A stretch of 64,000 bases of DNA from Apodemus sylvaticus (GCF_947179515.1 NC_067473.1:94619850-94683849); one strand, 5' to 3'; shown: positions 34,800 through 47,100, numbered from the stretch's first letter. The notes: generated by a model from the letters alone, not told the origin. Program-made: numbers and translations.

Positions 34800-35047
34800 G
34801 CTCAGGCTAAAGATTATGTCCATGTGTAATCTGATAAAACACTCATAGTATCTTTATTTATAAAAACTCAAGGTAAAATAAAAACAAGAACAATGTCCAT
34901 ATGTAATAATAAATGTTACCATTACTAAAAGATTCAGCAACAGAAATATATTATTTATTTATTCAAAGAATGTGAGTGAACCTTTAAAGAAACATCCTAA
35001 TTCACTGAAGAATATGGACTGTATGATTTCATTCAAATGAAAGTTGA
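34800..35047. repeat. Direct repeat, copy 1 (ancient L1-like)
   Basis: Aligns along about 245 bp with 36010-36255 (shared 'actcaaggtaaa', 'taataataaatgtta', 'cagcaacaga', 'tgatttcattcaaatgaaa'). Content resembles the 3' end of an old mammalian L1. Confidence 0.75.
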
Positions 35048-35309
35048 GAAGTGAAAACACATAAGTAAAAATACATAAGTCTGAACCACCAGAAGTTCAG
35101 AGTTTGTTTGATATGTAGAGTAAGATAAATTGATCAAAAAAAAGATTCAATGTTATGAGAATGATGTATTTGTTTACCTATGGACATATGTTAATAATTA
35201 GATATATTCATTTTTATGAATGTATAGTAAGTATGGTAGCACTTATAGCAAACACTTTTTTTTAGTTATATTAATCCTTTAAGCATGCTCCCTTTTTTCC
35301 TGATGTGTG

Positions 35310-35735
35310 ATTATTTCTTTTTATTGAATATAATCTTCATTTACATTACAAATGCTAAAGCCTTTCCTGTTTTTCCCCCTCCCCGAAAATGCCCAACCCT
35401 CTTCCCACCCCCTGCCTCCAAGTACATGCCCCTCCACCTGACCAACTCCCACCTCCCCCACCCTTGACTTCCTTTTGTTGGGGAATCTATTGAGCCTTCA
35501 CCTGACCAAGGACCATTCCTCCCACTGATGCCCAAAAAGGCATTCCTCTGCCACATTTTTGGCTGAAACATATGTACCCCTTGGTTGATGGTTTAGTCCC
35601 TGGGAGTCCTGGGGCATCTGGGTGACCAACATCTTTGTTCTTCCCATGGGGCTGTAAACCCCTTCACCTCCTCTGGACCACCTTCCAACTCCTCCATTGG
35701 AGACCTCACACCCAGTCCAATGTTTGGCAAACATG
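35310..35735 (-). mobile_element. L1 3' UTR fragment, antisense
   Basis: Starts with the antisense L1 tail (ttctttttattgaatataatcttcatttacatt) and continues through C-rich 3' UTR blocks ('gaccaaggaccattcctcccactgatgcc', 'cctccattggagacctcacacccagtccaatgtttgg'). 5'-truncated within the 3' UTR. Confidence 0.75.
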
Positions 35736-36009
35736 TTCCCTTGATTATTATAAAAACATATTTTCCAATATAGAGTCTGAGTACATTCAATAAGTTGAAG
35801 AGAGATTTGAGTGATTTACTTCCATCTTGTATTTTGCAATGCATTAGAGACTATGAGCACAGAGTTCTGGGAGCTCATTTCATCCCTGATGATAACTAGC
35901 TGTGTGTCTGTATTACATTCTCTTCAATTTATCTATGTGCATGTAGACAAAATTTAAGTAAATTTCAACTTACATAGGAAGACTAATTTTTGATAGATAT
36001 TTATAAGTG

Positions 36010-36255
36010 ATCTGAACTGCTCAAGATAAAGATTAAGTTCATATGTAATCTGATTAAAACATTCACAGTATATTTATCTATAAATACTCAAGGTAAAAAA
36101 GAAAGAAAAATGTCCTGTAATAATAAATGTTATCATTTCCAAAAGATCCAGCAACAGAGATATATTATATATTTATTCAAAGAATATGGGTGAACCTTGA
36201 AAGAAACATCCCCAGTTCAATGAAGTATATGTAGTGTGATTTCATTCAAATGAAA
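36010..36255. repeat. Direct repeat, copy 2 (ancient L1-like)
   Basis: Partner of 34800-35047. The L1 fragment at 35310-35735 lies between the copies. Confidence 0.75.
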
Positions 36256-36259
36256 ACCG

Positions 36260-37270
36260 TCCTTTAACATTCAGCAATTCTCCCTTCAGTCATCAAATTT
36301 TGTTTTACTCCTTTCACTCTTGGAGTTATTTTTCACATTCAAGAAGCCCATGTAACTGTCCCTTCTGTGTACACTGGTATACAGACCAAAGCAGCTCCTC
36401 TGTCTTCTTGACTTAGACCTTTTTCCTAGGAAATGGCTCTGCCATGTAACTGTTGGGTTTACAAGTTTGATTGATCATTTTCATAATGGAAGACTACTTG
36501 TGGGAATATGCCTGGAAGTAGCCAGGCAACTGTAGGTTATACTTAGTTTTCAGTGTGTATGCAATTGTAGTCTGGGTAATTCTTCAATTGTAATCAACAT
36601 CAGCAAAGCCTGCAAGTGTCCCTGTGGCCAATCCTTTGAAATGTGAGGTTTGCCCACCTACTGAGATTTGCCTCTGCTCAGTTTGTATCTTACCTGCATT
36701 CAAAGTCAGGTTCAGGGCAGGACTGTTTCTCGATCTGTGGAGGATCCACATTCCTCTGTGTCTTAGGGTACCTGTGGGAACACAGAGGGACATTATGGTT
36801 TGGTGAGGGAGACTGCAATACTGACCGGATGCCTTCTATGAAGAAGTAAAAGAGTAAGAACTTTACAGCAGCTCCCCACAGTGCCTGTGAAGGAAAATTC
36901 ATCAGCAACAAAGACTCCTAGGGCATGTATAGGAAGTCTAGGAATATAGCTCTTACTTATATACTATGAAAGGTACAGGCGTTGCTTTTGCATGCAAGTT
37001 GTCATACAGTAAATCAAGGTACAGACTCAGAACCCTTCATAATTTTATTGCAATGCCATGTAATTTGTTTAAGTACCTTAGTATCTTCATGAGGTTTCGT
37101 TTCATTGCAGGGATTTTTCAACATACTCCAACTGAAAAGTATTCATTCTTTGCTCTAACTCTTGTGTAAATGCAAACATAACAGGCACCCCTCATTAATT
37201 ATTGTTTTGGAGGTCTCCAGGGTCTTTGTGGATGGTATCTTGAGTCAATGGATGGCATCTTGAATCAATG
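36260..37270. other. Intergenic, no gene seen
   Basis: Short open frames on both strands around 36580-36910 but no recognisable protein. Nothing else supported. Confidence 0.45.
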
Positions 37271-37272
37271 AA

Positions 37273-37400
37273 TCTGTCTGTCTCTCTGTCTGTCTGTCTG
37301 CCTGTCTGTCTATCTGCCTCTCAATCATCTATTTATCTACCTACTTACTTAACATCTATCTGTCTGTCTCTCTGTCTGTCTGCCTGTCTATTTCCCTCTC
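37273..37400. repeat. (TCTG)n / (TCTA)n microsatellite
   Basis: CTGT/TCTG repeats at 37273-37315 and 37358-37386 separated by a degenerate tract, with pyrimidine-rich sequence beyond. Confidence 0.9.
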
Positions 37401-37429
37401 TATTTCTGTCTCTTTCTCAATGATTATAT

Positions 37430-38218
37430 ACATGTATACCATTTTACTATTTCTATATTTTAGCCTCTTCCTACTCATGCTGACTCATCTTTGCAATTCA
37501 TCTCCCTTCTACTTTCACGTCTTTTTCCCTCAGAGAGCCCCGGATTCTTATGATCATGATTGCAATACAAGTCTTGTCATTTTTCTTTAGGAAGTCATTT
37601 CTTTAAATAAGCCTGCCCTGTCATTCATTGAAAAGAGATTCTCTCCTTCTCTCTCTTCTTTCCTTCTCAATGCATCCCTCCCTCCCCCTTTTATCTAGTC
37701 ATCTGTTCCTCTTCACTACTACAGACTTTACAATGTAATCTTCCTCCACACTTAAAAATTTCTGTTGAAATGTGGGTTTCTGTTCATTATTAATAGTTAA
37801 CGAAAGTCAAACATTTAGATGTTCAATAAATGCTTTCTTAATTGAATGAGCAACAGATCCTCCAAAAAATAATGGACATGGGTGACAAACACTGAAAGTG
37901 ATTGGAAAATAAGTCATGAATTTTACTGAATAATGAGAATTACAACCATCAGAGAGTCATGCATATAACAGTGAGAATCTCAGAGAGTAGAAGGAGACAG
38001 AGTTTCAACTGAGGCACTTGATTTTTCCTTGATACTTTGAATCTCTGTTAGTCTTTTGTGATATGACATGAAGACGTGCAAGTGACTATATACTGCCATT
38101 ACACCCAGTTATACTTTATGCACATCTGTCCTTAGATATAAGATGCAAATTGTATCCACTAAGGCCCAATACTAAAGCTAATACTTTCATCTTGAGATTT
38201 TTTGTCGTTGTTCCTTTG
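37430..38218. other. Intergenic, no gene seen
   Basis: AT-rich sequence without supported genes or recognised repeats. Confidence 0.45.
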
Positions 38219-38219
38219 A

Positions 38220-38266
<47 letters not shown>

Positions 38267-38270
38267 TGTA
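38219..38270. repeat. (TG)n microsatellite
   Basis: About 24 TG dinucleotides with one interruption. Confidence 0.95.
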
Positions 38271-38452
38271 GGGTCCAAGTGCAGAGGGCAGGTATTGAGG
38301 GATAGGGGGATAAATGGAATTCAGATGTATGATGTGAAATTCACAAAAATCAATAAACAGTTAAAAATTATGAACAGTCATGTCTACCCAAACTATAAAT
38401 TTTGACAAATCTAGTAACTCCAGGTTGGGAATCAGAACATGTACTTAGGTGT

Positions 38453-38800
38453 CTTAGTTAGGGTTTTACTTTTGTGAACAGACACCAGGACCAAGGCAAC
38501 TCTTATAAGGATAACATTTAATTGGATCTGGCTTACATGCTCAGAAGTTCAGTGGATTATCATCAAGATGGGAACATAGCAGTGCTTAGGCAGGCATCCC
38601 GCAACCAGAGCTGAGAGTTCTATATCTTCATCTGAAGGTTCCTAGCAGAATACTGGTTTCCAGATAGCTAGGATGAGGATCTTAAAGCCCATACCCACAG
38701 TGACAAACCTATTCCAAAAAGGCCCTACCTACTCCAACAGTGCCACACCCTCTTATAGTGACATTTACTGGGCCAAGCATATGTAAACACTACTTCAAGT
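38453..38800 (+). mobile_element. URR1-type rodent repeat
   Basis: Begins 'gtcttagttagggttttacttttgtgaacagacaccaggacc' and contains 'cattatcatcaagatgggaacatagcag', 'cagagctgagagttctat', 'ccaacagtgccacaccctcttatagtg' and 'gggccaagcat', the standard order of this family. A related copy is at 57425. Confidence 0.6.
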
Positions 38801-39294
38801 AAGGTTCCATATTTCTAGCAAGGCCTCATGAATAAAATATTATGGCCCATATATTCTGTATTTTCATTATCCACTCATATTTATGCATATCTGTCATATT
38901 TCTAGTCTTAGCTATTATGACTAGGCCACCAATATGCATAAATATGCAATATCTCAGTGGTAGGATATAAAGTTCTTTTAGTACATGTCTGGAATACTGT
39001 CAAATTTGGTAGCTTTACTTTGAAACATTTTGCTAAATGTCTATATTGATTTCGATACTGTGTTGCACTAGTTGCTTACCCACCTCCAGTGAATAAGGGA
39101 TTTTCTGTTTCTAAGTGTCTACCAATATTTGTGGTTAGAGTTCTAGATGGTAGGTATTTTAATTTGTGTTTCTCTGATGGCAATGTATGATGAATGAAAA
39201 TGGCTGTAAAAGGTGAGTTCATAGCACTACATTTCTTTGTTAAAAAATTATTGGAGAGCTCTCTTTTCTTTTCGTTTTCTTTTTCTGTCAGAGA

Positions 39295-40385
39295 TCTCAT
39301 ACTAGTAGCTTAATAGCACACCTGAAAACTCAAGAAGAAATAGAAGAAATCTCACTCCAAAGAAGTAGATGTAAAGAAATAATCAAACTCAAGATTGAAA
39401 TCAATAAAATACAAACAACAACAACAAACAATACAGAAAATTAATAAAAAATAGAGTTTGTTTTGTCAGAAAATGAGTAATATCCACAAACCTTTGTCAA
39501 GTTAACTAAAAGGCAGAAGAGTTATATCATTATGGTAATGGTGACCATCCTACAAATAGCAATCCACAGATTCAAAATAACCCCAACAAAATACCAAGGT
39601 TCTTCACAGTTCTTGAAAGGACAATATACTGCTGCTCCACATGGGAAGACAAAAACTCCAGGATAGCTAAAATGATCCTGATTAATAAAGAACAGCTACT
39701 ACAGTAACAAATAGAGCATGGTGTTAGCACAAAAGAGACACATTGACCAATGGACTGAAAGAATAGACAGAGACATAAATTTATGCACATTGATACCTGA
39801 TTTTTTTTAAATTAAAATGTCCAAATACACACGGGGAAAATAAACAAAACAACCTTTTAACAAAATGATGTTGGTCAAACTGGATATCTGGATGTAGAAG
39901 AATGCAAATAGAACCATACTTATCACTCTGCACAAAACCCAAGTCCAAGTGAATGGAAGACCCCCCTCCCCACTATAAAACCAAATAAATTGACTCTTAT
40001 AGAAGATTAAGTAAGCAATAGCCTTGAATGCATTGGAACAGAAAAGGGCTTTCTGAACACAACATCATTAATATAGCCACCAAGATCAACAATTAACACA
40101 TGACATCTCATGAAATTGAGATGCTCCTGAATGATAAAGGACACTGTATCATTCAATACACAAATCAGAAAAAGTGATATTGTAAAGTATGGGAAAAGAC
40201 TTACCAGATACACACCTGACAGAGGGCAAATATTCAAAACACATGATGAACTCAAGAAAGTAACTCATGAAAACTCATGAAAAACTCATGAAAAGAAAAT
40301 GCAATTTTAAAATGAGGTATAGATATAAAGAGTGAAGTCTCTCGAAAGAAATTTTGAATGACTAAGAAACTCTTTAATAGATGAT
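39295..40385 (+). mobile_element. Old LINE-1 ORF2 fragments, plus strand
   Basis: Bases 39295-39515 match the ORF2 linker (agagatctcatactagtagcttaatagcacacctg). Bases 39516-40385 match the ORF2 thumb and C-terminal region (cagattcaa-ataacccc-caaaat, gcatggtgttagcac, agaagaatgcaaatag). The RT core is missing. Saturated with stops. Confidence 0.75.
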
Positions 40386-41570
40386 CAGTGGGTATTTTGA
40401 GCTTTTGGCCTAAAATGCACTTATCAGTGAGTACATACCTTGTATATTCTGTTGTATCTGGTTTACCTCACTCTGGATGATATTTTCTAGTTTCATTCAT
40501 TTACCTGAGAATTTCATGAATTATTTGTTTTTAATAGCCGAGCAGCACTCCATTGTGTAAATGTACCACATCATCTGTGTCCATTCTCCAGTTGAGGAAT
40601 GTTTGGGTTGCTTCCAGCTTCTGGCTATTATTCATAAGGCTGCTATAAATATAGTGAAGCATGAGTCTCTTTTATATATTGGGGCATCTTTTGGGTATAT
40701 GCCCAGTAGTGGTACAGCTGGGTCTTCGCGTAGAACTATTTCTGATTTTCTCAGGAACTCCCAAATTGATTTCCAAGGTGATTTCACCAGCTTACCATTC
40801 CATCAGCTATGGAGGAGTGTTCCTCTTTCTCCACATCATTGCCAGCATCTGCTGTCACCTGAGGTTTTGATCTTAGCCATTCTGCTTGATGCAAGGTGGA
40901 ATCTCAGGATCATTTTGATTTACATTTCCCTAATGGCTAAGGATGCTGAACATTTCTCTTAAATGCTTCTCAGGCATTCAAGATTCTTCAGTTGAGAACG
41001 CTTTGTTTAGCTATGTATCTCATTTTTAATAGGGTTATTTGGTTCACTGGAGTCTAACTTCTTGAGTTCTTTCTATATTTTGGATATTAATCCTCTTTCA
41101 GGTTGTCTTGTTCTTAAAGATCCTTTTCCAATCTGTGGGTTGCTGTTTCATCCTATTGACAGTGTCTTTTGCCTTACAGAAGCTTTTAAATTTTATAAGG
41201 TCCCTTTTTATCAATTTTTGATCTTAAAGCCTGAATCACTGGTATTCTGCTCAGTAAAATTTCCCCTGCATCAATGTATTCAAGGCTATTTCCCAAGGTT
41301 CTGTGTAATAGATTTAGTAGATCTAGTTTTATGTTGGGGTCCTTGATGCACTTGGATTTGGGCTTCATACCAGGAGATAAATATGGATCAATTTGCATTT
41401 TTCTACATAATGACCTCCACTTAGACCAACACCATTTGCTGAAAATGCTGTCTTTTTTCCCACTGGATGATATTGGCTTCTTTGTCAAAGATACATAGGA
41501 CTGTGGGTTTATTTCTGGGAATTCTACTCCATTAATCTACCTGCCTGTGTCTGTACTAATACCATGTGTG
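40386..41570 (-). mobile_element. Old LINE-1 ORF2 C-terminus, minus strand
   Basis: Antisense ORF2 3' part from 'cttatcagtgagtacataccttg' through the antisense zinc-knuckle region ('tcctctttctccacatcattgcc') to 'tgcctgtgtctgtactaataccatg'. It overlaps in ORF2 coverage with the plus-strand neighbour at 39516-40385, so the two are separate elements. Confidence 0.8.
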
Positions 41571-41618
41571 AGTTTTCTTTTTTATCTCATTTTTTTTCCT
41601 TCTTACATGATTTGAAGT

Positions 41619-41638
41619 GGAAAGGCCCACTTTTTAAT
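41619..41638. repeat. Target-site duplication, left copy (HAL1-like element)
   Basis: GGAAAGGCCCACTTTTTAAT, matched at 50093-50111 with one T fewer. A T-run (41638-41647), the complement of the poly(A) of a minus-strand element, follows immediately. Confidence 0.9.
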
Positions 41639-41659
41639 TTTTTTTTTAAATTTATTGAA

Positions 41660-42400
41660 AAGATCAGGAAAAGGAAATAAAACACTTTGTGATAAAATTA
41701 AAGATTTACATGGAAAATATTGCAGATAAACACATTAAAATTTACAATTTTCATGGAAAACTAAAGAGTAAAATGGTAGACATGTAAAACATTGCTAAAT
41801 TAATTGAAATATGGGATAGAAACATTTTAAAATAGAATTGAAGATTTATGTAGAAAATATTTCTGATAAAATTGTAGAAAAATGTAGAAAGCATGTCAGA
41901 ATTGCAGATTATTATGGAAATTTTTATATGGATATAATAATTGTAGGTATAAAATATTTATAAGTTGATTGAAAGTGGAATTATAAACATTTTCTGATAA
42001 ACGTGAATATTAACATGGAAAATATTTCTGATAAAATTCAAGAAATATATAGAAAACATGTTAAAATTAAAGATTATCATGGAAATTATATAGACAAAAT
42101 GATAGGCATAAAGATAATTCTAAATTGATTGATGGTGGAATTATAAACATTTTCAGATAACACTGAAGATTTACATGGAAAATATTTCTGATAAAATTCA
42201 AGAAATAAAAAGATAAACACATTAAAATTGAGTATTTAATGGAATATATTACATATAAAATGGTAGATATAAAAACTCTAAATTAATTGAAGGTGAAATT
42301 AGAAACATTTGTGATAAAATCAAAGATTTACATTGAAAATATTTTTTATAAAATAGAGGAAGTATATAGAAAGACATATTAAAATCGAAGATTTTCATGA
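41660..42400. repeat. ~160-bp AT-rich tandem array, left part
   Basis: Units begin at aacattt-like positions 41681, 41821, 41986, 42146 and 42304 (spacings 140, 165, 160, 158). Each unit contains ~33-bp sub-repeats of the type 'gataaaattgaagatttacatggaaaatat'. It is not the mouse major or minor satellite as I know them. Confidence 0.9.
42387..42400. repeat. Target-site duplication, left copy (nested L1)
   Basis: GAAGATTTTCATGA, matched at 48246-48259 by GAAGATTTTAATGA (one mismatch). It lies inside the tandem array. Confidence 0.85.
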
Positions 42401-42929
42401 GTTCCGGGAGGCTGGCTGGGAGAGGTCAGTGTGCTCTGGTGAATCCAGCGGGCCCCGGCAGGCACCTTCAGGTGTCTTCTTTGGGATCTGAACAGCCTGG
42501 GCCATAGCACTTGGTCTCCAGGAAGTGCAGGAGACCTGGTATGCACCCGGAGGCAGACAGGGAGCACACAGCTTGCTCCAGTGGCACAGACCTTAGGTTC
42601 CAGTCCTGAGGCCTCTGGTGGAAGCACTCATATCTCTCCACTTCAGGATCCAGATCAGCCTGGGAGGCAACACCACATCTCCAGGTCTTGGAAGAGGCAA
42701 GAGGGGCTTCCGGGAGGCCGGCTGGGAGGAGTCAGTGTGCTCTGGTGAGTCCAGCAGGCCCCAGCGGGAGCATTGAGGTGTCTGCTTCAGGATCTGAACA
42801 GCCTGGGCAACAGCACCCTGTCTCCAGGCAGTGCAGGAGGTAAGCTGTGCACCAGAGGCCACATGGGAAGAGGCAGCTTACACTGGTGAGTCCAGCATTA
42901 CAAGACAAACTAACACCAGTGAGAACTAG
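42401..42929 (+). promoter_or_regulatory. L1 5' UTR with about 1.7 promoter monomers
   Basis: 'ttccgggaggctggctgggag' at 42402 recurs as 'ttccgggaggccggctgggag' at 42708, giving a 306-bp period. Both copies continue with 'gtcagtgtgctctggtga' and GC-rich sequence. The second copy runs into a non-repeated tether before ORF1. Tandem monomers of this kind carry the internal Pol II promoter in murine L1s. High CpG/GC content contrasts with the AT-rich flank. Confidence 0.85.
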
Positions 42930-44135
42930 ATGGCAAAAGGCAAACGTAGGAACGTCACTAACAGAAATCAAGGCAATATGGCAACATCTGAACCCAATTC
43001 TCCTTTAACAGCATGCCCTGGATACCCCATCACACCAGTAAAACAAGATTTGGATTTAAAATCACTGGTCATGATGCTGGTACAGGAACACATAAAGGAC
43101 ATACTTAAAGAAATTCAGGAGAAAATGGATCAAAAGTTAGAAGCCCTTGCAAGGGAAACACAAAAATCATTGAAAGAAATCCAGGAGAATACAAAATCCA
43201 ATAATGAGGAAATGCAAAAAACAGTTGAAGAAATGCAGGAGAACTTTCATCAACAGGCTGAGGTCATGAAAGAGGAAACACAAAAATCTCTTAAAGAATT
43301 ACAGGAAAGCACAAACAAGCAAGTGAAGGAGCTAAGCAAAACCATCCAGGATCTAAAATCAGAAGTAGAAACAACTAAGAAAACTCAAAGGGAGACAACT
43401 TTGGAGATAGAAAGCCTTGGGAAGAAATCGGGGGACATAGATGCAAATATCAAGAACAGAATACAAGAGATAGAAGAAAGAATCTCAGATGCTGAAGATA
43501 CCATAGAAACCATGGACTCAACAGTTAAAGAAAATGCAAAATGCAAAAAGCTTGTAACCCAAAATATCCAGGAAATCCAGGACACAATGAGAAGACCAAA
43601 CCTAAGGATTATAGGCATAGATGAGAGTGAAGATTTACAACTTAAAGGGCCAGCAAATATCTTCAATAAAATTATGGAAGAAAGCTTCCCTAACCTAAAG
43701 AGAGAGATGCCCATGAATATACAAGAAGCCTACAGAACTCCAAACAGACTGGACCAGAACAGAAATACTTCCCATCACATAATAATCAAAACACCAAATG
43801 TACTAAACAAAGAAAGAATATTAAAGGCAGTAAGAGAAAAAGGCCAAGTAAGATATAAAGGAAGACCTAACAGAATCACAGCAGACTTTTCACCTGAGAC
43901 TATGAAAGCTAGAAGATCCTGGGAAGATCTCATGCAGACTCTAAGAGAACACAAATGCCAGCAAAAACTACTATATCCAGCAAAACTCTCAATCACCATA
44001 GATGGAGAAACTAAGATATTCCTTGACAAAACCAAGTTTACCCAATATCTATCCACAAACCCAGCCCTACAAAGGATAATAGGAGGAAAACACCAATACA
44101 AGGAGGGAAACTTCACCCTAGTAAAAGCAAGATAG
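42930..44135 (+). CDS. L1 ORF1 protein, intact (401 aa)
   Basis: Complete ORF1p, the RNA-binding trimer that coats L1 RNA in cytoplasmic RNPs. It starts MAKGKRRNVTNRNQGN (basic N-terminus). A long coiled coil follows (about residues 45-175) with repeated ETQKSLKE(I/L)QE units (40 residues apart). Then comes the RRM (about 205-290, RRPNLRIIGIDESED and AYRTPNRLD) and the C-terminal domain (about 290-385: HIIIKTPN, RILKAVREKGQ, TMKARRSW, LLYPAKLSI, KTKFTQYLSTNP). At 401 aa it is longer than the roughly 360-370 aa I know for mouse ORF1p; the extra length is in the coiled coil. The start follows the 5' UTR directly at 'gaactagATGG'. ORF2 begins about 38 bp downstream but is dead, so this L1 could supply ORF1p only. 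Confidence 0.92.
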   Translation: MAKGKRRNVTNRNQGNMATSEPNSPLTACPGYPITPVKQDLDLKSLVMMLVQEHIKDILKEIQEKMDQKLEALARETQKSLKEIQENTKSNNEEMQKTVEEMQENFHQQAEVMKEETQKSLKELQESTNKQVKELSKTIQDLKSEVETTKKTQRETTLEIESLGKKSGDIDANIKNRIQEIEERISDAEDTIETMDSTVKENAKCKKLVTQNIQEIQDTMRRPNLRIIGIDESEDLQLKGPANIFNKIMEESFPNLKREMPMNIQEAYRTPNRLDQNRNTSHHIIIKTPNVLNKERILKAVREKGQVRYKGRPNRITADFSPETMKARRSWEDLMQTLREHKCQQKLLYPAKLSITIDGETKIFLDKTKFTQYLSTNPALQRIIGGKHQYKEGNFTLVKAR

Positions 44136-44173
44136 TAACCTTTCATCAAACCCAAAAGAAGTTAACGTCAAAA

Positions 44174-47100
44174 ATAACAGGAAGTAACAATCACTATTCC
44201 TTAATATCTCTTAACATCAATGGACTCAATGCCCCAATAAAAAGACATAGACTAACCGACTGGATATGTAAACAGGACCCTACATTTTGCTGCTTACAGG
44301 AAACAGACCTCAGGGGCAAAGACAAACACTACCTTAGAGTAAAAGGCTGGAAGACAATTTTACAAGCAAATAGTCTCAGGAAAGAAGCTGGAGTAGCCAT
44401 TTTAATATCAGATAAAATTGACTTTCAACCCAAGGTTATCAAAAGAGACTCTGAGGGACACTTCTTGCTGGTCAAAGGAAAAATACAACAAGAAGAACTC
44501 TCAATCCTGAACATCTATGCTCCAAATTCAAGGGCACCCTCATTCATAAAAGGAACTTTATTAAAGCTCAAAGCACACATTGCACCTAACACAATAATTG
44601 TGGGTGACTTCAACACTGCACTTTCCTCAATGGACCGATCAGGAAAACAGAAACTAAGCAGGGACACAATGAAACTAATTTAAGATTTGGAGCAATTAGA
44701 TTTAACAGATATATATAGAACATTCTATCCTAAAGCAAAAGAATATACCTTTTTCTCAGCACCTCATGGTACCTTCTCCAAAATCGACCATATAATTGGT
44801 CACAAGACAGACCTCAACAAATATAAGAAGAACGAACTAATCCCATGCCTCCTATCAGATCACTATGGCGTAAAGGTGGTCTTCAATAGCAACAAAAACA
44901 ACAGAAAACCCACATACACATGGAAACTGAACAATATTCTACTCAATAATACCTTGGTCAAGGAAGAAATAAAGAAAGAAATTAAAGACTTTTTAGATCC
45001 TAATGAAAATGGAGACACAACATACCCAAATCTATGGGACACACTGAAAGCAGTGCTAAGAGGAAAACTCATAGCCCTGAGTGCCTCCAAAAAGAAAATA
45101 GAGAGAGCATACACTAACAGCTTAATGACACACCTGAAAGCCCTGGAACAAAAAGAAGCTATTTTATCCAGGAGGAGTAGAAGGCAGGAAATCATCAAAC
45201 TCAGGGCCGAAATCAATCAAGTAGAAACAAAGGGAACCATACAAAGAATCAACAAAACCAGAAGCTGGTTCTTTGAGAAAATCAACAAGATAGATAAACC
45301 CTTAGCCAGACTAACTAAAGGGCACAGAGACAGTATCCAGATTAACGAACTTAGAAATGAAAAGGGAGATATAACAACAGAAACTGAGGAAATTCAAAAA
45401 ATCATTAGATCCTTCTATAAAAGCCTATATTCAACACAACTGGAGAATCTGGAGGAAATGGACAATTTCCTAGACAGATGTCCGACACCAAAACTAAATC
45501 AGGATCAAATAGATCAACTAAACAGTCCCATAACACCCGAAGAAATAAAAAGGGTCATAGAAAGTCTCCCAACTAAAAAAAGCACAGGACCAGATGGCTT
45601 CAGTGCAGAGTTCTATCAGACCTTCATAGAAGACCTAACACCAATACTCTTCAAACTATTCTACAAAATAGAAACAGAAGGAACTCTACCCAACTCGTTC
45701 TATGAAGCCACAATTACGCTGATACCAAAACCACACAAAGATCCAACAAAGAAAGAGAACTTCATGCCAATTTCTCTTATCAATATTGGTGCAAAAATAC
45801 TTAATAAAATTCTTGCCAACCGAATCCAAGAACACATCAAAACAATCATCCACTATGATCAAGTAGGCTTCATCCCAGGGATGCAGGGATGGTTCAATAT
45901 AAAGAAATCCATCAGTGCTATCCACTACATAAACAAACTCAAAGAAAAAAACCATATGATCATCTCATTAGATGTAGAAAAAGCATTTGACAAAATCTGG
46001 CATCCTTTCATGCTAAAAGTATTGGAAAGAACAGGAATTCAAGGCCCATACCTAAACATGGTTAAAGCAATATACTGCAAACCGGTAGCCAACATCAAAC
46101 TAAATGGAGAGAAAGTTGAAGCAATCCCACTAAAATCAGGGACTAGACAAGTCCTCTCTCTCCATATCTTTTCAATATAGTACTTGACGTTCTAGCTAGA
46201 GCAATTAGAAAACATAAGGAGGTCAAGGGGATACAAATTGGAAAGGAAAAAGTCAAATTATCACTATTTGCAGATGACATGATAGTCTACTTAAGTGACC
46301 CGAAAACCTCCACCAGAGAACTACAGCTGATAAACAACTTCAGCAAAGTGGGGTTATAAAATCAACTCAAGCAAATCAGTTGCCTTCCTGAAAGGATAAG
46401 CAGGCTGAGAAAGAAGTTAGGGAAACGGCACCCTTCAAAATAGCCACAAACAATATAAAGTATCTTGGTGTGACTCTAACCAAACAAGTGAAAGATCTAT
46501 ATGACAACAACTTCAGGTATCTGAAGAAGGAAGTCGAAGAAGACCTCAGAAAATGGAAAAATCTGCCATGCTCGTGGCTCGGCAGGATTAATATAGTTAA
46601 AATGGCCATCTTGCCAAAAGTGATCTACAGATTCAATGCAATCCCCATCAAAATCCCAACTCAGTTCTTCACAGAGTTAGAAAAAGCAATTCTCAAATTC
46701 ATCTGCAATAACAAAAAACCCAGGATAGCTAAGAATATTCTCAACAACAAAAGAAATTCTGGGGGAATCAGTATCCCTGATTTCATGCAATACTACAGAG
46801 CAATAGTCTTAAAAACTGTATGGTATTGGCACAGTGACAGACAAGTGGACCAATGGAATAGAATTGAAGATCCAGAAATGTATTCACACACCTATGGTCA
46901 ATTGCTCTTCGACAAAGGAGCCAAAAACATCCAGTGGAACAAAGATAGCCTTTTTAACAAATGGTGCTGAATCAATTGGAGGTCAGCATGCAGAAGAATG
47001 TAAATTGATCCATTCTTATCTCCATGTACTAAACTTCACTCCAAGTGGATCAAGGACCTCCATGTAAAACCAGACACACTAAAACTAATAGAAAAGAAAT

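Noticed and set aside
38145..38155. Isolated ATGCAAAT octamer as another V-kappa promoter.
   Set aside because: No leader or V exon follows within 1 kb; likely chance in AT-rich DNA.
40386..41570. Considered as the missing 3' part of the minus-strand HAL1-like element.
   Set aside because: It lies outside the 19-20 bp target duplication, is far more decayed, and the HAL1-like element has its own poly(A) at 41638-41647.
39295..41570. A third twin-primed L1 (plus then minus part).
   Set aside because: The plus and minus parts overlap in ORF2 coverage, so they cannot come from one RNA.
41660..42400. Mouse major or minor satellite.
   Set aside because: Unit length (~160 bp) and motifs do not match the 234-bp or 120-bp murine satellites as I know them, and the array is inside a retroelement bounded by a target duplication.
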